Below are positions 17,401-24,712 of a stretch of 64,000 nucleotides of DNA, piece after piece (within the stretch, counting starts at the first letter, position 1; every line of letters begins with the position of its first letter). Source of the stretch: Microbacterium thalassium (GTDB taxonomy: Bacteria; Actinomycetota; Actinomycetes; Actinomycetales; Microbacteriaceae); NCBI RefSeq assembly GCF_014208045.1, contig NZ_JACHML010000001.1, positions 434,001 to 498,000 of the forward strand, in the 5' to 3' direction. A program made the translations under genes and the position numbers. Under the pieces are notes generated by a model. That model was not told where the DNA came from. It did not search any database and saw only the letters and a program-made list of their open reading frames with translations.

Positions 17401-18355
17401 TGGTGAACTCGGCGCCGCCGAGGCCCTCCTCGAGGTCGGGCAGGAGCGCCGCGACGCCGTTGGAGACGTCGACGGTGTTGGCCGCGGGGAGCTTGGTGAC
17501 CGCGATCGTCAGCGCCGGCTCGCCGTTCACGCGCGAGATGGTGGTGACGGGGTCCTTGTCGAGCTCGACGTCCGCGACGTCGCCGATCGTGGTCGCCCCC
17601 GCCGCCAGCTGGGCGGCATCCGTCGGAACGAGCGGGAGGTCGGCCAGTTCGTCGACGCTGGTCACCTTGGCGCCGGTCTGCACCGTGAGGGTCTCGTCGT
17701 CCTCGGTGACGCTGCCGCCGGGGAACAGCACGCCGTTCTGGTCGAGGGCGTCGGTGATCGCGGTCTGGCTGTACCCCGCCTCGGCGAGGGCCTCCTGGTC
17801 GGGGGTGATCGTGACGCGCTGGCCGATTCCGCCGACGATCTCTGCCGCGTTGACGCCGTCGACGTCCTCGAGTTCGGGAACCACGCTGGACTCGAGCTGC
17901 GCCTGGATCGTGTCGGCGTCGTCGTAGCCGGTGACGGCGATCTGGATCACCGGGAAGTCGTCGATGCTCGCCGTGATCACCGTCGGCTCCACGCCGTCGG
18001 GCAGATCCAGGCGGTTGATCGCCTGCGTCATCTTCTGCTCGGCCGTGCCCAGGTTCGTGCCGTAGTCGAATTCGGCCTGCACGATCGAGGCGTTGGTCGT
18101 GCTGGTGGCGGTCGACCCCGCGAGCCCGGGGACCGCCTGGATGGCCGCCTCGATCGGCGTCGAGACGTCGGTGTTGACGACCTCGGGCGATGCGCCGGGG
18201 TAGGTGGAGACCACGATGAGCGCGGGGAACTCGATCGAGGGGATCAGTTCCTGCTTGAGGCTGTTCAGCGCGATCCCGCCGAACACGGCGGCGACGATCG
18301 TCACGAGCGCGATCAGCGCGCGGTTCTTCAGGCTCAGGACGGCGAGTTTGGACAC
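14426..18355 (-). CDS. RND-superfamily efflux permease with long acidic C-terminal tail
   Basis: A 1309-residue AcrB-like RND permease. The first helix lies near residues 10-30, followed by a large porter domain (to about 330), a helix block, a second porter domain (about 550-870) and a final helix block. Proton-relay-like DDSIVVIENI is present. It should use the proton gradient to expel lipophilic compounds. Residues about 1014-1309 form an extra cytoplasmic tail very rich in Asp, Glu and Ala that normal family members lack. No periplasmic adaptor is next to it, as expected for a Gram-positive. The start is a GTG at 18355 with GAAGG upstream; the longer ATG at 18415 is less likely. Confidence 0.88.
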   Translation of the reverse strand: MSKLAVLSLKNRALIALVTIVAAVFGGIALNSLKQELIPSIEFPALIVVSTYPGASPEVVNTDVSTPIEAAIQAVPGLAGSTATSTTNASIVQAEFDYGTNLGTAEQKMTQAINRLDLPDGVEPTVITASIDDFPVIQIAVTGYDDADTIQAQLESSVVPELEDVDGVNAAEIVGGIGQRVTITPDQEALAEAGYSQTAITDALDQNGVLFPGGSVTEDDETLTVQTGAKVTSVDELADLPLVPTDAAQLAAGATTIGDVADVELDKDPVTTISRVNGEPALTIAVTKLPAANTVDVSNGVAALLPDLEEGLGGAEFTIVFDQAPYIEQSIETLAVEGMLGLAFAVLVILLFLLSVRATLVTAISIPTSVLITFIGIQTFGYSLNILTLGALTISIGRVVDDSIVVIENIKRHYVGDADKMKSVLRGVGEVATAISSSTITTVAVFLPIAFVSDITGELFRPFALTVTIAMLASLLVALTIVPVLAYWFLKPGKPLLNEAGEQVDPEDPAAPPSFLQKGYLPVLRWTLRHSWITLILAVLVLAGTVAAAPFMKTNFLGDSGQNTFTMTQDIGAAPSLEAEEAAAERVEEVLLDIDGIETVQASIGTSGSALADAFSGGGSGITYSITTAEDVDQVALRDEVIAAMADLDDAGEITVSASGGGFGSSDIEIGVTAPDSSTLQEATDVVVETVTGSEGVAQVSSNLSASLPYIAVTVDREEAASRGLSEVAVGALVSNTMRPQSVGAVEIDDTALTVYLAASETPVSLDELRELTIPTATGPVELQDVATVEVAEGPTSITTERGQRTATVAVTPSTDDLTAATAAVDEALTDIDLPEGARASLGGVVSQQQDAFSQLGLALLAAILIVYVVMVATFKSLRQPLLLLISVPFAATGAILLQIVTGVPLGVASLIGVLMLIGIVVTNAIVLVDLVNQYREKGLSAHDATIAGGARRLRPILMTALATIFALTPMALGITGHGGFISQPLAIVVIGGLVSSTVLTLLVLPTLYNLVEGAKERRQARRAAKAGTADSPELEGATAQDGPVEADGAEPVFETRRERRLAAAAAATAAVGTVAVATAEDVEVPTIEEAPDIEVPADQPAPEGAADVVDGGAIPAADGPGPEAGDDDTDAAEAPEDEPAGDAVDGGDAEGADAVETPADETDESGIEAVEGGDAGESEAEADEPAPRRLPGADRLTPGTYAPSAYTPSSMEPEPDEGAAVEGESETDADAVGDADADADGNADDVSEPAADAEVEQAEDEGASEDEGASDDEGARDGENGEDAPEGAGDVAPGPDESDDVPGDDEER

Positions 18356-18475
18356 GGGACGCCTTCGGGAGTCGGTTTGTGCTGTGTGTGCCCGGGCGCG
18401 AAAACGCGCGTGCATCGGGCCTTCAGTATTTCACGGTGCCGTCGGGGGTCGGCCCGCGGGCGATCTGCGGACAGC

Positions 18476-18862
18476 TCAGTCCGCGAGACCGGCGATCCAC
18501 AGTCCGGTCGAGAGGCCCACGCCGGCGGCCACGACCGCGAGCGCGACCGTGCCGAAGAGGTTCAGCACGGCGTCACGGCGGCGTCGCCGCTGCGCGAGCA
18601 GCACCGTCTCGACGCACACCGTGCTGAACGTCGTGTAGCCGCCCAGCAGGCCGACGCCGATCACCTCCAGCGCGCCGGTCGGCAGCACCGCGGTGCCCAG
18701 TCCCGTGAGGAGCCCCAGCACGAGCGAGCCCGAGACGTTGATGATGAGGATGCCGCGCGGGAAGGCGCCCGGGACGCGCGTCAGCCACCGGTCGAGGCTG
18801 TACCGCAGGCCCGCGCCGACGCCGCCCGCGAGCGCGATCAGGAGCAGCTGCGGGACGTTCAC
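18476..18862 (-). CDS. crcB: fluoride channel CrcB/Fluc, subunit 1
   Basis: A 128-residue protein with four helices and the Fluc signatures GGxxGAGLRY near the N-terminus, INVSGSLVLG, and GGYTTFSTVCVE. Fluc channels are antiparallel dimers that let toxic fluoride leave the cell. The GTG start at 18862 overlaps the stop of the second crcB gene (GTGA), so the two are made together. Paired, divergent subunits in Gram-positives usually form a heterodimer. I found no convincing fluoride riboswitch upstream of the pair. Confidence 0.92.
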   Translation of the reverse strand: MNVPQLLLIALAGGVGAGLRYSLDRWLTRVPGAFPRGILIINVSGSLVLGLLTGLGTAVLPTGALEVIGVGLLGGYTTFSTVCVETVLLAQRRRRRDAVLNLFGTVALAVVAAGVGLSTGLWIAGLAD

Positions 18863-19272
18863 TCGGCGTCCTCCGCGCGCTCGACCTCGCCGGGTGCGTC
18901 GACGAGCCGTCGGCCGATGAACAGCCCCATCAGGGCGGCGATGACGCCCGCCACGAGCGACGCGGCCATCAGCGCCAGCCCGATCCACGGTGTCGTGAGC
19001 AGCTGGGCGGAGGCGACCGCGAACGCGCTGTAGGTGGTGAACCCGCCGAGGGCGCCGGTGCCGAGGAACGCGCGCAGCGACGCGCTGCGGTCGCCGAGGA
19101 AGCCCACGACGACGCCCAGCATGAGCGACCCCGCGACGTTGACGGCGAACGTCACCCACACCTCCGCGGGCGTGTGGATCACGGGGGCGACGATCGCGGC
19201 GCGCGCGAGCACGCCCACGGCGCCGCCGGCGACGACGAGCCCGAGCGTGCGGGCGTCGACGGGCTGCGGCAT
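18859..19272 (-). CDS. crcB: fluoride channel CrcB/Fluc, subunit 2
   Basis: A 137-residue four-helix Fluc subunit with GGAVGVLARA, VNVAGSLMLG and GGFTTYSAFAVAS, clearly different in sequence from its downstream partner. First gene of the two-gene operon; ends in an acidic tail (EVERAEDAE). The ATG at 19272 lies 7 nt after TACCGT, suggesting a leaderless mRNA, which leaves no room for a riboswitch in the transcript. A longer start at 19377 would add an unlikely Pro/Arg-rich segment. Confidence 0.9.
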   Translation of the reverse strand: MPQPVDARTLGLVVAGGAVGVLARAAIVAPVIHTPAEVWVTFAVNVAGSLMLGVVVGFLGDRSASLRAFLGTGALGGFTTYSAFAVASAQLLTTPWIGLALMAASLVAGVIAALMGLFIGRRLVDAPGEVERAEDAE

Positions 19273-19279
19273 GGGGGCC

Positions 19280-19285
19280 ACGGTA
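19280..19285 (-). promoter_or_regulatory. -10 element of the crcB pair, leaderless
   Basis: TACCGT on the minus strand, 7-nt gap to the ATG at 19272. Confidence 0.45.
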
Positions 19286-19468
19286 CCGGCACCGCCGCCG
19301 GCGACTCGACCCGTGCCGGCCCGGCTGTCGCGCGACGGCGGCGGTAGCACCGGCGCATCACGCGCGTCAAGCCCCACCGCCCGCAGCCGGGTGCGGTGCC
19401 AGAGTGTTCCCCGTGCTCACAAGGCATCCGGCGCCGAACCCGCGCCGGCGAGAGAAGGAGACATCCGC

Positions 19469-19630
19469 ATGAACCTCGCCCTGATCATCATCATCGTCGT
19501 CGCCGTCGTCCTCGCCATCGTCGGAGGGCTCGGCGAGGCTCTCAGCTGGCTGCTGTGGGTCGCCCTGATCGCCGGCATCATCGCGCTCATCGTGCTGCTG
19601 TTCAGAGTCATCACCGGCAGCCGGCGCTGA
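19469..19630 (+). CDS. small two-helix membrane protein
   Basis: A 53-residue protein made of two hydrophobic helices (about 3-22 and 27-48) and a basic end, GSRR. A strong AAGGAG lies 8 nt before the ATG, and a terminator follows directly, so it is a real small gene. It resembles short actinobacterial membrane proteins of unknown role, possibly stress-related. It diverges from the crcB pair over about 195 bp in which I see nothing else. Confidence 0.75.
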   Translation: MNLALIIIIVVAVVLAIVGGLGEALSWLLWVALIAGIIALIVLLFRVITGSRR

Positions 19631-19651
19631 CCGACGCCCGAAAGACCAGAA

Positions 19652-19688
19652 AGCGGATGCCGCGGCCGGGGGGCCTGCGGCATCCGCT
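19652..19688. terminator. bidirectional terminator between the small membrane gene and the MerR gene
   Basis: AGCGGATGCCGC (19652-19663) pairs perfectly with GCGGCATCCGCT (19677-19688), and CTCTTTC follows. It shares the GGATGCCGC stem with 4809 and 58958. Confidence 0.85.
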
Positions 19689-19709
19689 CTCTTTCGTCCT
19701 CGTCCGGCG

Positions 19710-20483
19710 TCACAGCCGCTCGGCCGCGTAGACGGCGAGCGCGTCGCGTACGAACTCGGCGCCGTGGGTGCCGCCGGCACTCGTGGCGTAGTTCGCCGCG
19801 AAGCGCGGGTCGGCGACGTACATGTCGCCGAGTCCGGTCACGTAGGCCTTCAGCATGTCGGGATCGCCGGACGCGGCGGGCGTCCCCGGAATCCCGGTCA
19901 GCCACGCGACGTGGTGCTCGGCGACCGCGAGGGCCTCGTCGCTGTCGGGCGCGGCGCCGCTCTCGGCCACGGCGATCCAGTCGCGCTGCAGCTGAGCGCT
20001 GCGCTGCATGAACGCGTCTTTGTCGGATGCGCTCTGGCCGCGCCACCAGCGGTCGCTGTCGGCGTAGGCGTCCTTCCCCCAGCGCTGCTCGACCTCGTCC
20101 TTGTACTGCGTGTGGTCGAATCCGTCGAACATCTTCTCTGCCATCAGTCGTTCACCTCCTCTCAGCGCGTCGATGGTGGTCTTCACGGCGGCGATGCGGC
20201 GCTCCAGCCGCGTGCGCTCCTGCCCGAGCCACGCGAGGTGATGCTCGAGCGCCGCCTGCTCGTCGGTCTCGCGGTCGACGATCTCGGCGATCTGGCCGAG
20301 CCCGAGCCCGAGTTCGCGCAGCAGCAGGATGCGCTGCAGGCGGACGAGGGCGGCCTCGTCGTAGTGGCGATAGCCGTTCGAGCCGATGCGCGCCGGCGGG
20401 AGGAGGCCGATGTCGTCGTAGTGGCGCAGCGTCCGGCTCGTCGTGCCGGTCAGCTGCGCGACCTGCTGGATCGACCATTCCAT
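19710..20483 (-). CDS. MerR-family regulator with TipAS-type ligand domain
   Basis: The 257-residue protein starts with a MerR winged helix (MEWSIQQVAQLTGTTSRTLR, then HYDDIGLLPP) and a coiled dimerisation helix (about 75-115). The C-terminal domain of about 145 residues resembles TipAS (YKDEVEQRWGKDAY, then a Trp-rich segment and HVAWLTG), the globin-like pocket that traps thiopeptides or other hydrophobic drugs. It may be a drug-responsive activator, probably of itself, since no transporter is adjacent. GGGAGG precedes the ATG at 20483 by about 7 nt. Confidence 0.9.
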   Translation of the reverse strand: MEWSIQQVAQLTGTTSRTLRHYDDIGLLPPARIGSNGYRHYDEAALVRLQRILLLRELGLGLGQIAEIVDRETDEQAALEHHLAWLGQERTRLERRIAAVKTTIDALRGGERLMAEKMFDGFDHTQYKDEVEQRWGKDAYADSDRWWRGQSASDKDAFMQRSAQLQRDWIAVAESGAAPDSDEALAVAEHHVAWLTGIPGTPAASGDPDMLKAYVTGLGDMYVADPRFAANYATSAGGTHGAEFVRDALAVYAAERL

Positions 20484-20518
20484 GGCGTTCCTCCCTTCGT
20501 CCTGACTCACGGTAGAGG

Positions 20519-20533
20519 TTGACGTCGCGTCAA
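20519..20533. promoter_or_regulatory. palindrome upstream of the MerR gene
   Basis: TTGACG-TCG-CGTCAA, a perfect 6-bp inverted repeat with a 3-bp spacer, 36 bp before the MerR start. It is a candidate autoregulatory site. Confidence 0.5.
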
Positions 20534-20568
20534 GGTCAAGGGGAGTTCCCGCATCGGCCCTGGCAACT

Positions 20569-20582
20569 CGCGATATATCGTG
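20569..20582. promoter_or_regulatory. PadR operator 1
   Basis: CGCGATATATCGTG, a nearly perfect palindrome. Its centre is 26 bp from that of the second copy. It flanks the upstream side of the DUF4097 promoter. Confidence 0.75.
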
Positions 20583-20594
20583 TTAGTCTGAAGA

Positions 20595-20608
20595 CGCGAT
20601 ATATCGCG
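20595..20608. promoter_or_regulatory. PadR operator 2
   Basis: CGCGATATATCGCG, a perfect palindrome. It lies just downstream of a -10 candidate (TAGTCT, 20584-20589), so repressor binding would cover the transcript start. Confidence 0.75.
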
Positions 20609-20638
20609 AACAGATTTCCCTCACGCAAGGAGAACGAC

Positions 20639-21508
20639 ATGACCCTCGAGAAGTGGATCGTCCACCCGGGCGAGACCCGGGTGATCGACCTCGAAACCAT
20701 CAGCACCCTCAAGGTGGGCCTCGTCGGCGGCCAGATCGACGTCATCGCCCACGACGAACCCGACGCGCGGATCGAGGTCCACAGCGTCACGGTCAAGGAC
20801 CTCCGCATCGAGGTCACCGGTGACGCCGTCGAGATCGACCACCCCCAGCTGCGCTGGGACAACTTCCTCGAGGTGTTCCGCAACTTCGGCGCCGGCGGCC
20901 CGAAGGCCGAGATCAGCGTCGCGGTCCCCCGGTCGGTCGCCCTGAACCTCGGCGTGGTGTCGGCCGGAGCCCTGGTCTCGGGCCTGACGACCGACGCCCG
21001 CGTCAACACCGTGTCGGGCGACGTGCTCGTCGACGGTCTCACCGGCGACCTCATCGCCAACGCCGTGTCGGGCGACGTGCAGGCCCGCGGCCTGGTCGGC
21101 GCCGTCAACGCCAACAGCGTCTCGGGCGACGTCGCCGTCACGGGTGAGGTCGGCAAGGCGACCGCCGACACCGTCTCCGGATCCGTGCTCATCGATGCGA
21201 CCGGTCCGGTCCACTCGGTCGGTGTCAACACCGTCGGCGGAGACATCACGATCCGCATGGACGAGGGCCTCGCGGCCAACTACGTCGCCCGCAGCGTCAG
21301 CGGACGCCTGCAGATCGACGGCGTGGTCCGCTCGACCTCCGCCATGTCGAGCTACGCCGGCTCCACCGGCGAGCTCAGCGGCTCGTTCGCCGACGTCCGG
21401 CTGAACTCCGTCTCGGGCGACCTGACCGTGCTGCGGCGTCCTGCCGAGCCCACCGCCTCCGCCACCGGCGACGCGTCGTCGGCGGCCTCCGGAGGGGAGG
21501 ACCGATGA
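20639..21508 (+). CDS. DUF4097-family beta-repeat protein
   Basis: A 289-residue soluble protein with no signal peptide. After a short N-terminal domain it repeats NTVSGDVLVDGLTGD-like units (VSGD motif at least six times between residues about 120 and 275), the parallel beta-solenoid pattern of DUF4097. These proteins often sit beside PadR or anti-sigma genes and may act as scaffolds, but the function is unknown. AAGGAG precedes the ATG. The stop overlaps the PadR start by 4 nt, so the two are co-expressed and probably under the PadR operators upstream. Confidence 0.88.
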   Translation: MTLEKWIVHPGETRVIDLETISTLKVGLVGGQIDVIAHDEPDARIEVHSVTVKDLRIEVTGDAVEIDHPQLRWDNFLEVFRNFGAGGPKAEISVAVPRSVALNLGVVSAGALVSGLTTDARVNTVSGDVLVDGLTGDLIANAVSGDVQARGLVGAVNANSVSGDVAVTGEVGKATADTVSGSVLIDATGPVHSVGVNTVGGDITIRMDEGLAANYVARSVSGRLQIDGVVRSTSAMSSYAGSTGELSGSFADVRLNSVSGDLTVLRRPAEPTASATGDASSAASGGEDR

Positions 21509-22116
21509 TGGCCCCGGTCTTCTCCCACGGCGACCTGCGGCTGTACCTGCTGAACCTCCTCGACGAGGGGCCGCGGCACGGCTACGACATCATGCAGGCC
21601 CTCTCCGATCGCACCGGCGGCACCTACACCCCGAGCGCCGGCACCGTCTACCCGCGGCTGGCCAAGCTCGAGGAGGAAGGACTGGTGTCCAAGACCGTCG
21701 ACGGCCGCAAGACCGTCTACGCGATCACCGAAGCGGGCCGCGCCGAAGTCGAGGCGCGCTCGGGTGAGCTCGAGGACATCGAGGACGGGCTCGCCGACTC
21801 GGTGCGCCTCATCGCGGACGAGGTGCGCGGAAGCGTGCGCGAGGCGATGAAGAGCCTGCGCGCCGACCTCGCGTCGGCGACGCGCCAGGAGCGCGCGGAC
21901 GCGCCCCGCGAGGAGCCGGGCGACGACCCGCGCGTGCGCAGCCGCGAGCAGCTGCATCGCGCGGACGCGGCGGTCAACGACTTCCGCGTGCGCGTTCGCA
22001 GCGACCTGCGCACGTTCGTGTCGCAGGGCGGGCAGCTGGCCGACACCATGGTCGACGAGCTCGTCGGCGACCTCGACCGCATCGCCCGCGACGTCACGCG
22101 CGCGCTGCGCGGCTGA
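21505..22116 (+). CDS. PadR-family transcriptional regulator
   Basis: A 203-residue regulator with a PadR winged helix in residues about 8-85 (YLLNLLDEGPRHGYDIMQAL, then TYTPSAGTVYPRLAKLEEEG). A long helical C-terminus follows, which could dimerise or bind ligand. It is translationally coupled to the DUF4097 gene (ATG overlaps its TGA). The twin CGCGATATATCG palindromes upstream of that gene are its likely operators, so the operon is probably self-limiting. The inducer is unknown. The start could also be the second ATG at 21508. Confidence 0.9.
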   Translation: MMAPVFSHGDLRLYLLNLLDEGPRHGYDIMQALSDRTGGTYTPSAGTVYPRLAKLEEEGLVSKTVDGRKTVYAITEAGRAEVEARSGELEDIEDGLADSVRLIADEVRGSVREAMKSLRADLASATRQERADAPREEPGDDPRVRSREQLHRADAAVNDFRVRVRSDLRTFVSQGGQLADTMVDELVGDLDRIARDVTRALRG

Positions 22117-22117
22117 G

Positions 22118-22657
22118 TCAGCCCGACCAGGGGTCCTCGTCGTCCGGCACGGGCTCGCCCAGCGGGATGACGAGGATCGGCCGATGCTGGCGATGGGCCA
22201 GCCGCGCCGCGACGGAGCCGGTGAAGAACTCGCGCAGAGACTCGCCGAAGCCGTGCTTGCGCGTGCCGAGGACGAACAGCTTCGCGTCGATCTTCTCGCC
22301 GAGATGCTTCAGCGCCAGGGCGGGGTCGCCGACGAGCTGACGGATGCTCCAGGTCAGTTCGGTGCCGTGAAGAAGCTCGTCCGCGGCCTCGCGCACCTCG
22401 GCGAGATCGCTCTCGCCCGAGGCGATGTTGACGTCGATGGGGGCGGAGTGCACATAGCCGTCCGGGTCCTCGTACGTGACGAAGCGCGTCACGTCGACGT
22501 GGACGACCAGCAGCGGGGCGCCGAGGAGCCGCGCGTAGCGCACCGCCTCTTTGAGGACCCGTGCCGACTGACCGGGGACGACGCCCGCGACCACCGCGCC
22601 CCGGGTGGTGGCGTCGTCCGCGTCGACCTGATCGACACCGTATGCCTCGTCCGCCAT
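22118..22657 (-). CDS. universal stress protein (UspA-like)
   Basis: A 179-residue single-domain Usp with a strand-helix start (GAVVAGVVPGQSARVLKEAV) and the ATP-binding pattern VLGTRKHG, nine residues, then GSVAARLAHRQHRPILVIP. It should bind ATP and support survival under stress, by an unknown mechanism. The start is the ATG at 22657 with GAGG close upstream. It stands alone, divergent from the DUF3073 gene over 180 bp. Confidence 0.85.
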   Translation of the reverse strand: MADEAYGVDQVDADDATTRGAVVAGVVPGQSARVLKEAVRYARLLGAPLLVVHVDVTRFVTYEDPDGYVHSAPIDVNIASGESDLAEVREAADELLHGTELTWSIRQLVGDPALALKHLGEKIDAKLFVLGTRKHGFGESLREFFTGSVAARLAHRQHRPILVIPLGEPVPDDEDPWSG

Positions 22658-22728
22658 GTGTCCTCGCCCTCCCGCATCATCGCCACGGGGGTCGATCGCG
22701 GCACCGCCGGGGCGCCGAAGCACCGTGG

Positions 22729-22837
22729 TATCCTGAATGCTACTCTTGCCGGTGCGATACCGGATTCGTGAATGCCCGGGTGTCAGCAGCGGAAAGCCCG
22801 CGCACAGCCCGCGATTGGTGAAATGAGGGGGTCTCGC
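22729..22837 (+). promoter_or_regulatory. promoter and leader of the DUF3073 gene
   Basis: A -10 candidate TATCCT (22729-22734) leaves a leader of about 97 nt. This contains a CCGGT-GCGAT-ACCGG hairpin (near 22750-22764) and two GCCCGCG copies downstream. The leader is unusually long for this window; I match it to no known riboswitch. Confidence 0.4.
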
Positions 22838-23020
22838 ATGGGGCGTGGCCGTCAGAAGGCGAAGCACACCAAGATCGCCCGTGAACTGAAGTACGACACG
22901 TACAGCGTCAACTACGCGGCGCTGGAGCGTGAGCTCGGTCACCACAACGACGAGGAATACGTCGACAAGTGGGCCGACCAGTACGACGACGAAGACGAGG
23001 ACGAACTGGAAAGGGCCTAG
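22838..23020 (+). CDS. DUF3073 protein
   Basis: A 60-residue actinobacterial protein: basic N-terminus (MGRGRQKAKHTKIARELKY), then a conserved middle and a very acidic end (DDEDEDELERA). DUF3073 is widespread and often lies near purM/purF, as here (purF and purM are 2-4 kb away), but its role is unknown. Its stop codon overlaps the stop of the convergent gene by 3 bp (CTAG, 23017-23020). Its intrinsic terminator lies within that gene. Confidence 0.9.
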   Translation: MGRGRQKAKHTKIARELKYDTYSVNYAALERELGHHNDEEYVDKWADQYDDEDEDELERA

Positions 23021-23442
23021 CGCCCTCCCGACATCCTCACCTGATCAGCCGCCGCCTTCGCGGCGGCTTTTCGTGTGCGCCGGGCGCGCCACCACACCCA
23101 GAACCGGTCGAGCAGGCTCTTGAGCCATGCCGCGACGCGGCGCGCCCAGTGGAACTCCGTGCCCATCACGGCCAGCCCCAGGAACACGATCAGCCAGCCC
23201 GGCCCGGGCAGCGGCACGAGGATGAGTCCGCCGACGACCATGGCGGTTCCGACGGCTCCGACGCCGGCGCGGTACGCGAACTCGAGCCGGGGATGCTCCG
23301 CCACCCACGCGCGCATGCGGCGCATGGTCCGGCGAACACGGCGTTCGGGGTCTTCGGCCTCGACGATCTCGGCGCGCACCGCACGCTCGAGGGCTCCCGG
23401 GGCCGTGGCCTGATCGACGGGTCGCACCGCTTCGAGCGTCAT
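23017..23442 (-). CDS. PGPGW-motif transmembrane protein (TIGR02611-like)
   Basis: A 141-residue membrane protein with an Arg-rich N-terminal part, a helix at about 58-76, the motif LPGPGWLIVFLGL in the second helix, and a basic Lys/Arg-rich tail. The PGPGW family is of unknown function and common in actinobacteria. The ATG at 23442 is 6 nt after TACCGT, so it is probably leaderless. The last codons overlap the convergent DUF3073 stop, and bases 23047-23071 encode both an Ala/Lys-rich segment and the DUF3073 terminator. Confidence 0.88.
   Translation of the reverse strand: MTLEAVRPVDQATAPGALERAVRAEIVEAEDPERRVRRTMRRMRAWVAEHPRLEFAYRAGVGAVGTAMVVGGLILVPLPGPGWLIVFLGLAVMGTEFHWARRVAAWLKSLLDRFWVWWRARRTRKAAAKAAADQVRMSGGR
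23047..23071 (+). terminator. intrinsic terminator of DUF3073, inside an antisense gene
   Basis: AGCCGCCGC (23047-23055), loop CTTC, GCGGCGGCT (23060-23068) and then TTT: a 9-bp perfect stem with a T tract, 27 nt after the DUF3073 stop. Confidence 0.9.
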
Positions 23443-23448
23443 GGCGCG

Positions 23449-23454
23449 ACGGTA
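23449..23454 (-). promoter_or_regulatory. -10 element of the PGPGW gene, leaderless
   Basis: TACCGT on the minus strand, 6-nt gap to the ATG at 23442. Confidence 0.5.
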
Positions 23455-23581
23455 GCACCGCAGGTCGCGAACCACCTGTGAATCGGCGCCCGCGGATCCG
23501 TCCGGGGACACGCGGCCGGGCCCTTCGGCCTTGCCCCCGAGCACGTTCGTCGGGTGAGATGGGGCCGACGGAAGGAACCAC

Positions 23582-24709
23582 GTGCATCAGCCCGAGTTCA
23601 CCATCGGCATCGAGGAGGAGTACCTCCTCGTCGACCGGGAGTCCCGCGCGCTGGCCGTCGCCCCCGAGGGGTACCTGGAGGGCCTGCAGGCCGCTCTTCA
23701 GGACCAGGTCAGCCCCGAGTTCAAGCAGTGCCAGGTCGAGATCGGCACGCGCGTGTGCGGCGACATCGCCGAGGCCCGCGAGGATCTGAAGCGCCTTCGC
23801 GCCACCGTGTCGGAGCACGCCGCGCGCCACGGCCTGTCGCCGATCGCCGCCGCGTGCCATCCGTTCGCCGACTGGAAGCGCGAGCACCACACCCGCAAAG
23901 ACCGCTACGACGGCCTCGAGCGCGACCTGGCCGGTGTCGCCCGGCGCCTCCTCATCTGCGGCAATCACGTTCACGTCGGGATCGGCGACGACGCGCTGCG
24001 CATCGACCTGATGCGCCAGATGTCCTACTTCCTCCCCCACCTGCTGGCGCTGTCGACATCGTCGCCGTTCTGGCAGGGCGAGGACACCGGCATGGCGTCC
24101 TACCGCGTGTCCGTGTTCGACAACCTGCCGCGCACGGGGCTTCCGCCCGACTACTCCAGCTGGGCGGAGTACCAGCGCTCCGTCGCGGTGCTGGTCGATC
24201 TCGGCATCATCGAGAACACGTCCAAGATCTGGTGGGACATCCGCCCCTCGCACTCCTATCCCACGCTCGAGACGCGCATCATGGACGTCTCACCGCGGCT
24301 GGAGGACGCACTCACCCTCGCCGCGACGACGCAGGCGATCCTGCGGATGCTGTGGCGCCTGCGCACGCAGAATCAGCGATGGCGCACCTACGGGCGGTTC
24401 CTCGTGGGCGAGAACCGCTGGCGCGCCCAGCGCTACGGCGTCTCCGAGGGCATGATCGACTTCGGAGCGGGGACGATCAAGCCGTTCCCGCCTCTCATGG
24501 AGGAGCTCATCGAGCTCATCGGCGAGGACGCCGACGCCCTGGGATGCCGCGACGAGCTCGAACGCATCGCCGCGATCGCGTCCTCCGGCACGTCGGCGAC
24601 GCGACAGCGGGCGACGGTGGCGGGCGCAGAGGCTGCCGGATCGGATCACACCGCGGCGATGGAGGCGGTCGTCGACAGCCTCATCGAGGAGTTCCACGAG
24701 GGGCTGTGA
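23582..24709 (+). CDS. carboxylate-amine ligase, GCS2 family (YbdK-like)
   Basis: A 375-residue ATP-dependent ligase of the glutamate-cysteine ligase type 2 family. It opens with [13 protein letters not shown], whose Glu residues bind metal, and has GNHVHVGI and the catalytic-region [18 protein letters not shown]. YbdK proteins have weak glutamate-cysteine ligase activity in vitro. Actinobacteria make mycothiol, not glutathione, so the real substrate is uncertain. A GTG start at 23582 has GGAAGGAA about 6 nt upstream. It is convergent with purF, with only 3 nt between the stops. Confidence 0.85.
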   Translation: MHQPEFTIGIEEEYLLVDRESRALAVAPEGYLEGLQAALQDQVSPEFKQCQVEIGTRVCGDIAEAREDLKRLRATVSEHAARHGLSPIAAACHPFADWKREHHTRKDRYDGLERDLAGVARRLLICGNHVHVGIGDDALRIDLMRQMSYFLPHLLALSTSSPFWQGEDTGMASYRVSVFDNLPRTGLPPDYSSWAEYQRSVAVLVDLGIIENTSKIWWDIRPSHSYPTLETRIMDVSPRLEDALTLAATTQAILRMLWRLRTQNQRWRTYGRFLVGENRWRAQRYGVSEGMIDFGAGTIKPFPPLMEELIELIGEDADALGCRDELERIAAIASSGTSATRQRATVAGAEAAGSDHTAAMEAVVDSLIEEFHEGL

Positions 24710-24712
24710 GCG

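Noticed and set aside
15422..19033. 1203-codon plus-strand open frame opposite the RND permease and crcB genes
   Set aside because: It is a shadow of the high-GC codon pattern of the minus-strand genes: Arg/Gly/Asp/His-biased, no domain or ribosome site. Several other long antisense frames (for example 2203-4125 and 9066-10739) were rejected for the same reason.
19273..19468. Fluoride riboswitch before the crcB pair
   Set aside because: I looked for the conserved aptamer core on the minus strand and found only partial, low-significance matches. A -10 element 7 nt before the start leaves no leader.
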